NCBI RefSeq assembly: GCF_018919485.1
Contig: NZ_JAHLMU010000001.1
Coordinates: forward strand, 2,973,138-3,037,137
Length of the DNA: 64,000 bases
Direction of reading: 5' to 3'
Source: Psychrobacter sp. TAE2020
GTDB taxonomy: Bacteria; Pseudomonadota; Gammaproteobacteria; Pseudomonadales; Moraxellaceae
Shown here in pieces: positions 26,024 to 34,931 of the stretch. The position numbers and the translations under genes are program-made. Numbering within the stretch: the first letter of the stretch is position 1; each line of letters opens with the position of its first letter. Under the pieces are notes generated by a model that was not told the origin of the DNA, did no database searches, and saw nothing but the letters and a program-made list of their open reading frames with translations.

Positions 26024-26302
26024 TTAGGTTCTGTAAAGCACTTTAACCACATGCCAGCCAAATTTGGTTTTTACTAAATGCGGGGTGAAAAGTTTGCCGC
26101 TGAAGCAGACCTTATCAAATGGCTGTACCATTTGGCCTTGTTTAAACTCACCTAAGCTGCCGCCTTTTTTAGCGGAGGGGCAGGTTGAGTGTTTTTTAGC
26201 CAACACATCAAACTGGGCGCCTTTTTTGAGTTTGGCAATAATGTCGTCAGCCAGTTCTTTGTCTTTGACTAAAATATGTAATGCGCTAGCCATACGAGCC
26301 AT
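26024..26302 (-). CDS. Parvulin-type peptidyl-prolyl cis-trans isomerase (PpiC-like)
   Basis: A single-domain parvulin of 92 residues with the family pattern ASALHILVKD, FDVLAKKHSTCPSAKKGGSLGEF, GQMVQPFDKVCFSG and VKTKFGWHVVKV. It catalyses proline isomerisation. With no signal peptide it is cytosolic, like E. coli PpiC. An AAAGG about 9 bases upstream supports the ATG at 26302; a second Met at residue 4 is possible. It stands alone between two terminator-like hairpins. Confidence 0.92.
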   Translation of the reverse strand: MARMASALHILVKDKELADDIIAKLKKGAQFDVLAKKHSTCPSAKKGGSLGEFKQGQMVQPFDKVCFSGKLFTPHLVKTKFGWHVVKVLYRT

Positions 26303-26463
26303 GATGTAAACCTTTTATAAAATATCGATTATCAGGTCATTATATCACTACTTACTTTAGTTGCTAAACTCAGTTGGGTACCCTAATAGCGGAAGCTCAG
26401 CTTTTGTAACGTTTAAGGCTAGTAGTTCAAACCAAAACCATACTTACCCTAAATTGCAAACAC

Positions 26464-26496
26464 AAAAAAACCTCAAGTAAACTAATACTTGAGGTT
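26464..26496 (-). terminator. Terminator after tRNA-Asp
   Basis: Perfect 11-base-pair stem AACCTCAAGTA / TACTTGAGGTT with loop AACTAA, followed on the minus strand by a run of T. It lies about 40 bases beyond the tRNA-Asp 3' end. Confidence 0.85.
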
Positions 26497-26538
26497 GAAA
26501 CTTTGCTTAAACTTAAAAAGCTAACTAAGTTTTAAATA

Positions 26539-26615
26539 TGGCGCAGCGGACGGGACTCGAACCCGCGACCCCCGGCGTGACAGGCCGGTATTCTAACCAA
26601 CTGAACTACCGCTGC
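26539..26615 (-). tRNA. tRNA-Asp (GTC)
   Basis: 77 bases including an encoded CCA. Acceptor stem GCAGCGG/CCGCTGC, anticodon GTC in the CCTGTCACG loop region, T-loop GGTTCGAGTCC. Transcribed after tRNA-Val, 64 bases away. Confidence 0.95.
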
Positions 26616-26679
26616 TAAGGTCGTTTTAGTTTATTTAACCACCCAGTGTACTACTTATGAGTAACACTATACTAAATAG

Positions 26680-26755
26680 TGGTGGGTGATGACGGATTCG
26701 AACCGCCGACATTCTGCGTGTAAGGCAGACGCTCTACCAACTGAGCTAATCACCC
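26680..26755 (-). tRNA. tRNA-Val (TAC)
   Basis: 76 bases including CCA. Acceptor stem GGGTGAT/ATCACCC, D-arm TAGCTCAGTTGGTAGAGC, anticodon TAC, T-loop GGTTCGAATCC. Upstream partner of tRNA-Asp. Confidence 0.95.
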
Positions 26756-26767
26756 TGAAGAGCGTGT

Positions 26768-26896
26768 AAAAAAAGCACTGCTTTTTTAGCTCTGCAAGAG
26801 AAAATACCTTAAAGGGAATTTTCTAGTTTTTTGCGTTAAAAAATTGCACTGCAATTTTAGGTTCGCAAGAGAAATTTACTTAAAGGTAAATTTCCT
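26768..26896. repeat. Tandem pair of two-hairpin elements with covarying stems
   Basis: Unit 1 (26768-26825) and unit 2 (26840-26896) each hold a first hairpin with loop CACTG, a 12-base linker (AGCTCTGCAAGA or AGGTTCGCAAGA), and a second hairpin with loop TTAAAG. Stems differ but stay paired: AAAAAAG/CTTTTTT versus AAAATTG/CAATTTT, and GAAAATACC/GGAATTTTC versus GAAATTTAC/GTAAATTTC. It lies between tRNA-Val and the cardiolipin synthase gene. Confidence 0.75.
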
Positions 26897-27259
26897 AAAG
26901 GTCTAAACAGCTAAAGTTGTCACCCTCTAACCTCTCAAAACCTCCAACAGCTAACAACTAATTAAAGCCCCTTGCTGTGGGTGTGTATTATATAGAAATA
27001 CATTGCCCTGTCAAACAGTATTTCATCTAATTTTGAAGATATTTATTTTAACCCTTTAAGGTGTTGTAAATTAAGCTATTAATTCGACCTTAGACTTGGC
27101 TATTGTACCTGCCACCAAAGCTACTATACTATGAGTGTTTAAATTATGAGTGTTTAAACTATCGGTATTTAAACTATCGGTGTTTAAAGTACCCCCACAT
27201 TTCTACTAATTGAAGTAGGACTCTCAATTTACTTTAATGGCTATTGCTATCGCAAGCTC
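26897..27259. other. Intergenic upstream of the cardiolipin synthase gene
   Basis: About 360 bases. Contains a short run of near-repeats of the type ATGAGTGTTTAAA / ATCGGTATTTAAA (27130-27187, four copies about 17 bases apart). No gene seen. It must hold promoters for the tRNAs (minus) and the synthase (plus). Confidence 0.4.
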
Positions 27260-28921
27260 ATGGAGACTGACATAAATCCCATCGTTACCCAGCAACAGCT
27301 TAACCCTTGGTCTTGGATCGACTTCGCCGGGCTAGGTCTAATATTGCATATCATTGTCATGGTGGTCATGACCCTACGTATTGTCTCAGTACAACGCAAT
27401 ATTGGGGTGGCAATCGCTTGGATTGCTGTGCTATATACTTTACCAGCGGTAGGCTTACTCTCTTATTTACTGCTTGGGGAGCCGATGATTGGTCGCCGCT
27501 ATCGTCAGCGTATGCAGCAAGCGCAAATAATGACTAATAATATGGCAGCACGTGAACGTTTGGTGCTCGATCAAGGCCAAAGTCTATTGCCAGATAATTA
27601 TCGTGGTGTTAGTCGTATTGGCACACGCTGGACAGGGTTTGGGGTATATCCCGATCATCAAATGCAACTGCTAACTTCTCCGAAAACGATTTTTGAGCGC
27701 ATAATTGCTGACATCAATGAGGCTAAGCGCAGTATTCTGATAGAGTTTTATATTATCTATCCTAAAGGTCAAGTTCTCGATGTGTTAAAAGCTATAGAGG
27801 CGGCGGCGCAGCGCGGAGTAGAATGTCATATCTTAGTAGACAGCGTTGGTAGCTTTAGTTTTTTTAATAGCTTTGAACATAAGGCGCTAGAGCGAGCAGG
27901 GGTGTTAGTCCATCAATCATTACCAGTAGGGCTATTCAAAACTTTATTTAAGCGCTCTGATTTGCGCAACCATCGCAAAATAGTAGTTATCGATGAAAAT
28001 ATTGGCTATACCGGTAGTTTTAATCTGATTGACCCTAAGTTTTTTAAACAAGATAAGAATGTTGGCCAATGGATAGATGTGATGATTCGTATTGTCAGTC
28101 ACCAGCCGATTAGTATTGCAACAGCGATGGCCAAAGTGGTGATTACCGATATTGGTGCAGAGAATAAAGATAATTTGGCTGCCCTGCATCACCGGATGAA
28201 TACTTATACTCGTAAGCTTTATGTGCTACCGCCGACCATTAATGATATTGACAGACGTAGTCAAGTGACCAAGCAACCCAATGACCAGCTGGACTATCAT
28301 GCAGAAATTCTGGGCTTGCAACCGTTAAAAGGCACGACTTCTATTGCGATTGCGCAGATGCCAGTAGTCAAAAACGTCACCGCACAACTAATTCCTTCGG
28401 CTCCGCAAGTGACTGCTCATGTGATTTATAGCACTTTAGTGACTATTATTCACCGTGCCAATAAACGCATTCAAATCACTACCCCTTATTTCGTGCCTGA
28501 TGAAGCTTTATCGGGTGCACTAATAACAGCAGCTAAGCGCGGTTTAGAGGTCATCATCATTATCCCTGAAAAGGTGGATTCATTTTTAGTACAGCATGCT
28601 TCGCAATCTTATTATCAAGAGCTGTTAGAGGCAGGGGTAAAGATTGCTTTGTTTAAAGGCGGTTTACTGCATGCAAAAATGGTAGTGATAGATGATGATT
28701 ACTGCCTGTTTGGTACCGTTAATATTGATATGCGCAGTTTTTATTTAAACATGGAAGTCAGTTTGGCTATCTATAGTGCAGAGATGGTGGCGCAGATAGC
28801 CGATTGTCAGCATTCTTATTTACAGAACTGTCGGCTTTTAAGCTTGGAGGAATGGGAGCAACGTCAGGGTTATCAGCGCTTATTCGATAATCTAGTGCGG
28901 CTATTTAGTCCGTTATTGTAG
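27260..28921 (+). CDS. cls: Cardiolipin synthase (phospholipase D family)
   Basis: Joins two phosphatidylglycerols to make cardiolipin at the inner membrane. Seen: two N-terminal membrane helices, then two PLD active sites, NHRKIVVIDENIGYTGSFN near residue 237 and LLHAKMVVIDDDYCLFGT near 471, giving the paired HxK(x4)D motifs. Length 553 against the usual ~480; the extra lies in an insertion of about 60 residues between the two domains (around 300-380). This may be a ClsA-type enzyme given the N-terminal helices. Stands alone. Confidence 0.9.
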   Translation: METDINPIVTQQQLNPWSWIDFAGLGLILHIIVMVVMTLRIVSVQRNIGVAIAWIAVLYTLPAVGLLSYLLLGEPMIGRRYRQRMQQAQIMTNNMAARERLVLDQGQSLLPDNYRGVSRIGTRWTGFGVYPDHQMQLLTSPKTIFERIIADINEAKRSILIEFYIIYPKGQVLDVLKAIEAAAQRGVECHILVDSVGSFSFFNSFEHKALERAGVLVHQSLPVGLFKTLFKRSDLRNHRKIVVIDENIGYTGSFNLIDPKFFKQDKNVGQWIDVMIRIVSHQPISIATAMAKVVITDIGAENKDNLAALHHRMNTYTRKLYVLPPTINDIDRRSQVTKQPNDQLDYHAEILGLQPLKGTTSIAIAQMPVVKNVTAQLIPSAPQVTAHVIYSTLVTIIHRANKRIQITTPYFVPDEALSGALITAAKRGLEVIIIIPEKVDSFLVQHASQSYYQELLEAGVKIALFKGGLLHAKMVVIDDDYCLFGTVNIDMRSFYLNMEVSLAIYSAEMVAQIADCQHSYLQNCRLLSLEEWEQRQGYQRLFDNLVRLFSPLL

Positions 28922-29154
28922 CGCTGGATATTTTAGGGTAAGGTAACCCTACCTAGCATTGGCCTTTTATGCTGGTCGAGTATTGGCTAAGCAATGGCAA
29001 TATATACCGCAGTGCTTATGAGTACTTCTACGATTATTTCTATGATTATTGCTCTGTGACTTTTTTATCTATAATGGTTTACTTATAACTGTTTTTCTCC
29101 GATTGTTGTCTATGATGATCTTACTGACTTTCTCTTATTAATTTAGGCTTGTAC

Positions 29155-30771
29155 ATGCCATCTTCTGATATACCACCTGTAAAACTAGCAGCTGATGCTA
29201 AGCGATTCGGCGTTGCCGCTCAGTCAGCACCTTTGACCAGTGACTCATCCAAGCAATTGTCTTTGAGCAAGCGTAGCCCTAGCCAACCACCTTGGTATTA
29301 TCGAATGGCTATCGGTGTATTAAAGCCTTTATACCGCCTGCAAGTATGGAGAAGATCGCATCAGCGTGACAACTATCAGCAAGAGGTTGCCCAGCGTTTT
29401 GGTAAGCACTATCCATTACGTCCGCAAGCTAGTGCTAGTCAGCGCCTTATCTGGTGTCATGCGGTATCTTTGGGCGAAACCAACACGGTTGCGCCGCTAT
29501 TAGATGCGCTACTGGCAAAAGGCTATAAAATTTGGCTGACTAACACTACCCAAACTGGCTTTGCTCGTGGTGCCAGTCTTTTTGCTAATGAAATAGCGCA
29601 AGGGACTTTAGCTCATAGTTACGTGCCGGTGGACAGTCCGGCGGTAATCGAAACCTTCTTAGCGCATGTGCAGCCAGCAGCAGCGCTATTTGTCGAGACT
29701 GAGCTGTGGGCAAATATTTTAACTAAGCTCTCTGAGCATAATATTCCTAGTATCTTAGTTAATGGTCGACTGTCTGCGGCTTCCTTTCAGCGTTATCAGA
29801 AGATTGGTGCGGTTAGTGCCAGTATGATGAGTAACCTAACTTTAATTATCGCGCAAGATGAAGAGTCAGCCCAGCGCTTTCATAAACTAGGTGCTGATAG
29901 CTCGCAAATTCGCGTTACTGGCTCGCTTAAGTGGCTGATTAACACCCCAAAGCTTGTCAGCAGTCCTGAGCAACATTCGCTATCGGCATCATTTAACCCT
30001 CAGCCAAAAGCAAAGCTAACTAATCGGCTAATTAATGAGCTACAAGCTTTGGTAGCTAAGAAAGAGCGTCCGATTTGGCTAGCGGCTAGTACTCATAGTG
30101 GTGAGGAGAGAGCTGCGATTGCCTTGCACAAGCAACTGCTATCTGATCCTACTATGACCAATAGCTTATTGATAATAGTACCTAGACACCCAGAGCGCTT
30201 TGATGAAGTGGCTACTATTATAAAAAAATCAGAGCTACAGATGGCGCGGCGCAGTGCTAATGAGACTATTACAGCGCAGACGCAAGTCTATCTAGCTGAT
30301 AGCATGGGGGAGCTGATGCAATGGTATGCACTAGCCGATGTGGCTTTAGTGGGTGGCTCATTGGTCGATATTGGTGGGCACAACCCAGTAGAGCCTGCCA
30401 GTGTAGCCACCCCTGTACTGATTGGCCAATATACGCAATCTTGTCAAAGCGTTGTTGATCAGCTGGCGAGCGTAGGGGCGCTGTACCAACCCAATAACAA
30501 TTTCTATGAAAAAGTGTCTAATAGTGAACAACCAGTCATTCATAACCAGCCCTCCCCAGATCATCCCGCAGCTAGCTTAGAAAGCACTGGGGATACCGAT
30601 CTTATGGTGCTTATTTATAAGCAATTACAGTTTTGGCTTAGTCACCCACAGTCAGCTAAGCTGGCGGGCGCTGCAGGAGAGCAGTTAACCGCTGACCAGC
30701 AGTCAATACTGAGGCAACAATTGACTATGATCGAAGAGGTGGTTGAGCAGTTTGCTGTGAATTTACCTTAG
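29155..30771 (+). CDS. waaA: 3-deoxy-D-manno-octulosonic acid transferase
   Basis: Adds Kdo to lipid IVA, the first step of LPS core synthesis. Family blocks: YRMAIGVLKPLYRLQVW (membrane anchor region), IWCHAVSLGETNTVAPLLDALL, WLTNTTQTGFARG, FVETELWANIL, LVNGRLSAASFQRYQ, WLAASTHSGEERAAI, IIVPRHPERF and DVALVGGSLVDIGGHNPVEPA. The ATG at 29155 is chosen over a TTG two codons earlier. Some 40 extra residues precede the usual start and there is a Ser/Pro-rich insertion near the C-terminus. Followed by rsmE after about 110 bases. Confidence 0.95.
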   Translation: MPSSDIPPVKLAADAKRFGVAAQSAPLTSDSSKQLSLSKRSPSQPPWYYRMAIGVLKPLYRLQVWRRSHQRDNYQQEVAQRFGKHYPLRPQASASQRLIWCHAVSLGETNTVAPLLDALLAKGYKIWLTNTTQTGFARGASLFANEIAQGTLAHSYVPVDSPAVIETFLAHVQPAAALFVETELWANILTKLSEHNIPSILVNGRLSAASFQRYQKIGAVSASMMSNLTLIIAQDEESAQRFHKLGADSSQIRVTGSLKWLINTPKLVSSPEQHSLSASFNPQPKAKLTNRLINELQALVAKKERPIWLAASTHSGEERAAIALHKQLLSDPTMTNSLLIIVPRHPERFDEVATIIKKSELQMARRSANETITAQTQVYLADSMGELMQWYALADVALVGGSLVDIGGHNPVEPASVATPVLIGQYTQSCQSVVDQLASVGALYQPNNNFYEKVSNSEQPVIHNQPSPDHPAASLESTGDTDLMVLIYKQLQFWLSHPQSAKLAGAAGEQLTADQQSILRQQLTMIEEVVEQFAVNLP

Positions 30772-30881
30772 TTGATACTGAGCGACAACCTTAGCCTACG
30801 CCACTATCATTGCTGCACGGTTTTATTTTTTAAACACAGATTGCTCTAAATAGAGCTTCTTCTAACCAGATATGATTGACT

Positions 30882-31658
30882 ATGAACTGCATTTTATTAC
30901 CAGCCGCTAACTTTTCTCATCCTTATGCTTATATCAATACGGCGTCCCAAATAGAGCATGTCAATAAAGTATTAGGCGCGCAAATAGGTGATACGCTCAA
31001 GATTGGTGAGCTAGGCGCTAATCTTGGTACAGCGGTTATCGATAGCATAACAGCGGATAAAATTCAGCTCAGTGCAGTAGTATTAAACAGCGCACCCCCT
31101 GCAAAGCTTGATGTCACAGTGATTTTGGCTTTGCCACGACCTAAAGTATTACGGCGTTTAATTATAGACATGACCGCTCTTGGTGTAGGTCATATCATAC
31201 TTATCAATAGCTACCGTACGCAAAAAAGCTACTGGCAAAGTCCCATGCTTGCTAGGTTGGATGAGTTTGTATTGGAAGGCTTGCAGCAAGGGGTTGACAC
31301 TATAGCGCCAACTATTAGTCTAAAAAAACGCTTTAAGCCTTTTGTAGAAGATGAGTTAGCCAGTTTAATAACTTCTGGTGCTATCGTAGCCCACCCTTAT
31401 ACCGAGCTGACCTTAGCTAACTATTTGCAACAGCAGCAAGTAGCCTCTTTTGCAGCTTCAACACCATCATTGTCTGCCAATACAGTAAATAAATCGTTGC
31501 CAACAGTGGTTTGTATTGGCGCTGAAGGAGGCTGGATTGACTACGAGATTGAGCTATTAGCGAAGCAAGGCTGCCAAGCCGTCAGTATTGGTCCACGGAT
31601 ACTACGAACCGAAGCAGCGGTTAACGTCATCATGGGGCAGTGGTTATTGCACTGTTAA
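30882..31658 (+). CDS. rsmE: 16S rRNA m3U1498 methyltransferase RsmE
   Basis: SPOUT methyltransferase acting on helix 44 of 16S rRNA. Seen: N-terminal PUA-like domain (QIEHVNKVLGAQIGDTLKIG), then VILALPRPKVLRRLIIDMTALGV, and the SAM knot VCIGAEGGWIDYEIELLAKQG followed by VSIGPRILRTEAAVNV. Length about 258, slightly above typical because of a Gln/Ser-rich insertion around residues 185-205. ATG 30882 chosen over a TTG at 30876. Confidence 0.95.
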   Translation: MNCILLPAANFSHPYAYINTASQIEHVNKVLGAQIGDTLKIGELGANLGTAVIDSITADKIQLSAVVLNSAPPAKLDVTVILALPRPKVLRRLIIDMTALGVGHIILINSYRTQKSYWQSPMLARLDEFVLEGLQQGVDTIAPTISLKKRFKPFVEDELASLITSGAIVAHPYTELTLANYLQQQQVASFAASTPSLSANTVNKSLPTVVCIGAEGGWIDYEIELLAKQGCQAVSIGPRILRTEAAVNVIMGQWLLHC

Positions 31659-31783
31659 TTTTAGAGCATTGAGCGTGATGTGATTAAATAGTATATAAAA
31701 ATAAAATAGCCTCAATAACAGCGTTTTTAGCAGTAGGTAAATAGCCAGTATAAAGGGTATTTTTTGGGTCAAACAAATGTATT

Positions 31784-31802
31784 GATAATTAATCTCATTT
31801 GT
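31784..31802 (+). promoter_or_regulatory. Possible Fur box upstream of the iron transporter
   Basis: GATAATTAATCTCATTTGT matches 12 of 19 positions of the GATAATGATAATCATTATC Fur consensus. It lies about 120 bases before the binding-protein gene of an iron ABC transporter, where Fur control is expected. The match is imperfect. Confidence 0.4.
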
Positions 31803-31923
31803 ATTAGTATATTATTTTTACTTTTTGACACTTCTCATTAGCAAACTTTGGCTTCGATGGTTAACAGCAGATCAGCTATCGTAGCAATCATTTATTGTTT
31901 TTTGCCTTACTTTGGAGACATCT

Positions 31924-33057
31924 ATGTCGTTGAATACGCTCGTTGCACCATTATCTTTTGCACGTCCTGCCAAAGCGACTTTATCGGTTGCCATATTCAG
32001 CTTAATGTTAGGGTTAGTTGGTTGTCAAAAAGCCGAAACTCCTGAGCAAACTGAGAGTACAACAGCTGACGAGACTGCGGTTGTAGATACGGCTACTGAG
32101 GGTACAGCGACTGTAGCTAACGGTGAAGTAGTGACTATCTATTCGTCACGCAATGAGCAGCTAATCAAACCATTGTTAGATAAATATACTGAAGAGACTG
32201 GAGTGAAAATCGAGCTAGTCACTGACAAAACTGGTCCATTGATGGCACGTTTGCAAGCTGAAGGCAAAAATACTCCAGCCGATATGCTATTAACAGTAGA
32301 TGCTGGTAACTTATGGCAAGCGGCAGAACAAGGGCTATTACAGCCAGTGACTTCAAGTGTTTTGGAGACTAATGTCCCAGCCAAATATCGTGATCCAAAA
32401 GGTCTGTGGACTGGGTTATCATTGCGCGCTCGTACTATCTTTTATGACCCAAGCAAAGTAGAAGCATCACAGCTATCAACGTATGCTGACTTGGCTGATC
32501 CGAAATGGAAAGGTAAGCTGTGTCTACGTACTTCAAACTCGGTCTATAACCAGTCATTAGTGGCAAGTATGATAGAGAATCTAGGTGAAGAAAAAACTGA
32601 ACAAGTCATTCGTGGCTGGGTAGCTAACTTAGCTACTGATGTGTTTAGTGATGATACTAGTATGCTTGAGGCGGTTGCTGCTGGTCAATGTGAAGTGGCC
32701 GTTGCTAACAGTTATTACTACGGCCGTCTATTTGATGAAAAGCCTGATTTCCCAGTACAAATATTTTGGGCTAATCAAGATACTTCTGGTACTCATGTCA
32801 ATATTTCTGGAGCTGGAGTCATTGCTAACTCTGATAACCCAAGTGGTGCGCTAAAGCTTATGGAATGGTTATCCTCAGATGCTGCACAAGGTATCTATGC
32901 TAGTTCTGATAAAGAATTCCCAGTAAAAGAAGGTGTTGATAAATCAGAGCTGCTCAAGTCATGGGGTGAGTTCAAGCAAGATAGCATTAACGTACAAAAA
33001 TTTGGCTCACTACAGACTAAAGCTATTCAAATGATGGATAAAGCCGGTTATAAATAA
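31924..33057 (+). CDS. Iron(III) ABC transporter substrate-binding lipoprotein (FbpA/FutA type)
   Basis: Periplasmic ferric-iron-binding protein. Seen: lipoprotein signal with lipobox LVGC, an acidic Thr/Glu-rich spacer, then VVTIYSSRNEQLIKPLLDKY, GPLMARLQAEGKNTPADMLL, and the tyrosine-rich ANSYYYGRLF that supplies Fe ligands in this family. The ATG at 31924 follows a GGAG; the longer TTG start at 31912 is less likely. First gene of a three-component importer with the permease and ATPase genes downstream. Lipid-anchored, unlike the soluble FbpA of Neisseria. Confidence 0.92.
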   Translation: MSLNTLVAPLSFARPAKATLSVAIFSLMLGLVGCQKAETPEQTESTTADETAVVDTATEGTATVANGEVVTIYSSRNEQLIKPLLDKYTEETGVKIELVTDKTGPLMARLQAEGKNTPADMLLTVDAGNLWQAAEQGLLQPVTSSVLETNVPAKYRDPKGLWTGLSLRARTIFYDPSKVEASQLSTYADLADPKWKGKLCLRTSNSVYNQSLVASMIENLGEEKTEQVIRGWVANLATDVFSDDTSMLEAVAAGQCEVAVANSYYYGRLFDEKPDFPVQIFWANQDTSGTHVNISGAGVIANSDNPSGALKLMEWLSSDAAQGIYASSDKEFPVKEGVDKSELLKSWGEFKQDSINVQKFGSLQTKAIQMMDKAGYK

Positions 33058-33145
33058 TAAGTTTTTTAGGTATGAGAGGGCATTAATTATATGATGATAG
33101 TTTATAATAACTGTCCCAAAAACACCTGCCAATCGAGATAATATT

Positions 33146-34768
33146 GTGAGTGACGATCAAGCAGTCAGCCAAGATCATACCTTAAGCCGCCGTATACTAT
33201 CGAAATCAGTCCTAGGACTGATTTCGTTGTTTATGTTAGTGCCGATTATTGTTGTTTTATTTTCTTGGACACAGCCAGTTTCTGATATCTGGATACATAT
33301 GCGTGAGTATGTGTTGCCACAAGTGCTAAAGAATACTGCCATTCTATTAATGATGGTGACGGTAATCTCTGGCGGTCTTGGTACTGCCCTGGCTTGGGTT
33401 ACAAGCATGTACCGCTTCCCTGGACAGCGGTTTTTTGCTTGGGCTTTAATGATGCCATTAGCGATACCTGCTTATGTTCTTGCTTTCGTAACTATCGGTA
33501 TTGTTGACTTTAGCGGGCCATTACAGACTGGATTGCGCGACTTAGGAATCACTACGGCTATTCCTTCTGTACGTAATATTTGGGGTGCAGGTTTAGTACT
33601 ATCGCTAGCTTTTTATCCTTACGTATATCTACTGGCACGGCAAGCCTTTTTGTCGCAAGGCAGGCGAGCGATTGAAGCAGGGCAGATGCTAGGATTAAGT
33701 CGCAGTCGGATATTTTTTCGTTTAGCTTTACCACAAGCGCTGCCTTGGATTATTGGTGGGTTACTACTCGCTACTATGGAAACCTTAGCAGACTTTGGTG
33801 CGGTATCAGTATTTAATATTGATACTTTTACTACTGCTATTTACAAAGCATGGTTTGGTTTTTTTAGTCTGACTACGGCTGCTCAATTAGCCGCTTTACT
33901 GATCGGCGTGATATTTATTGTAGTATTGTTTGAACAATATTGGCAGGCTCGACGTGGTAAATCACTCACTCAAGGCAATAACCGCCGCTTTGAGACTAGC
34001 AAAAGTGCTAAATTAGGGATGAGCTTGCTTTGTACTAGCGTATTCTTACTTGCTTTTCTGATTCCATTTTTGCAGTTGGTTTATTGGACGGCGATAAATT
34101 TTCGGCAAGATTTTGATGCCCGTTATATCGATTTTGTGACTAATAGTTTACTTATTGCTAGTATGACCACCTTGTTTATAGCGGTATTAGCTATTATTAT
34201 TGCTTGGACAAAACGGCAGTATCCAGATCAAAGCACTAAGCTAATGACCACTTTAGCTACTTTGGGTTATGTGGTGCCGGGAACTGTATTGGCGGTTGGG
34301 GTATTTATTCCCATAGCTTGGCTAGATAATCAGCTAATTGCGCTTAGTATCACCTCAGAGCAAGTGTTATCGGGTAGCGTCATTGTGATGCTTCTAGCAC
34401 TATCGACCCGCTTTATGACCGTTAGCTTTCAGCCAGTAGACCGGCAGTTACAACGTTTGACCGTTAATACTGAGGCTGCTGCTGAGTTACTGAGTGACAG
34501 TCCACTACAACGTTGGCGCCATGTCGTGTTGCCGGTGCTCAGTCCTGGTGTGCTTACCGCATTATTAATGGGGTTTGTAGAAGTAATGAAAGAGATGCCC
34601 ATCACTTTGATGACTCGTCGACAAGGCTGGGATACGTTGGCAGTACGAGTGTTTGAGATGACTAGTGAGGGCATGTGGGGACGAGCGGCATTGCCCAGTT
34701 TATTAATCGTTATGGTTGGTATTATTCCGGTTTGGATACTACTACGCCAGAGCGACAAAAACAGCTAA
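33146..34768 (+). CDS. Iron(III) ABC transporter permease (FbpB type)
   Basis: 540-residue fused permease with about twelve membrane helices and two EAA-type cytoplasmic loops that contact the ATPase: EAGQMLGLSRSRIFFRLALP and EAAELLSDSPLQRWRHVVLP. Start is GTG (GTGAGTGACGATC). It lies 88 bases after the binding protein. Its 3' end overlaps a small alternative-frame ORF that ends at 34863. Confidence 0.92.
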   Translation: MSDDQAVSQDHTLSRRILSKSVLGLISLFMLVPIIVVLFSWTQPVSDIWIHMREYVLPQVLKNTAILLMMVTVISGGLGTALAWVTSMYRFPGQRFFAWALMMPLAIPAYVLAFVTIGIVDFSGPLQTGLRDLGITTAIPSVRNIWGAGLVLSLAFYPYVYLLARQAFLSQGRRAIEAGQMLGLSRSRIFFRLALPQALPWIIGGLLLATMETLADFGAVSVFNIDTFTTAIYKAWFGFFSLTTAAQLAALLIGVIFIVVLFEQYWQARRGKSLTQGNNRRFETSKSAKLGMSLLCTSVFLLAFLIPFLQLVYWTAINFRQDFDARYIDFVTNSLLIASMTTLFIAVLAIIIAWTKRQYPDQSTKLMTTLATLGYVVPGTVLAVGVFIPIAWLDNQLIALSITSEQVLSGSVIVMLLALSTRFMTVSFQPVDRQLQRLTVNTEAAAELLSDSPLQRWRHVVLPVLSPGVLTALLMGFVEVMKEMPITLMTRRQGWDTLAVRVFEMTSEGMWGRAALPSLLIVMVGIIPVWILLRQSDKNS

Positions 34769-34863
34769 AGTTAGGATTAAATTATTTCGTTGCTGTTGTT
34801 TTGTTACTATTATTTATTGCTACTTATTCAGTTATTGCTTACTTGCGCCCACCAACTGACTAA
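34675..34863 (+). CDS. Possible small membrane protein overlapping the permease 3' end
   Basis: An alternative-frame ORF (62 codons from a GTG, or about 43 from a TTG at 34732) whose last 35 residues lie outside the permease. These form a charged PERQKQLKLGL segment and one strong membrane helix, followed by a short tail ending RPPTD. The non-overlapping part looks protein-like. No recognised family and no clear ribosome site; kept as a low-confidence candidate coupled to the permease. Confidence 0.35.
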   Translation: MGTSGIAQFINRYGWYYSGLDTTTPERQKQLKLGLNYFVAVVLLLLFIATYSVIAYLRPPTD

Positions 34864-34931
34864 CTAACTATTAGTCAGATTAGCCCAACAAATGTATTGC
34901 TCTATTTATCAACAGCCTATGGGTAACGTTT

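Noticed and set aside
26756..26900. The hairpin pair as terminators of a tRNA transcript
   Set aside because: It lies upstream of the tRNAs on their strand, and hairpins of both units are symmetrical with no operon ending there on the plus strand.
31848..32045. 65-codon ORF overlapping the start of the iron-binding protein gene
   Set aside because: Different frame of a well-supported lipoprotein gene with its own ribosome site.
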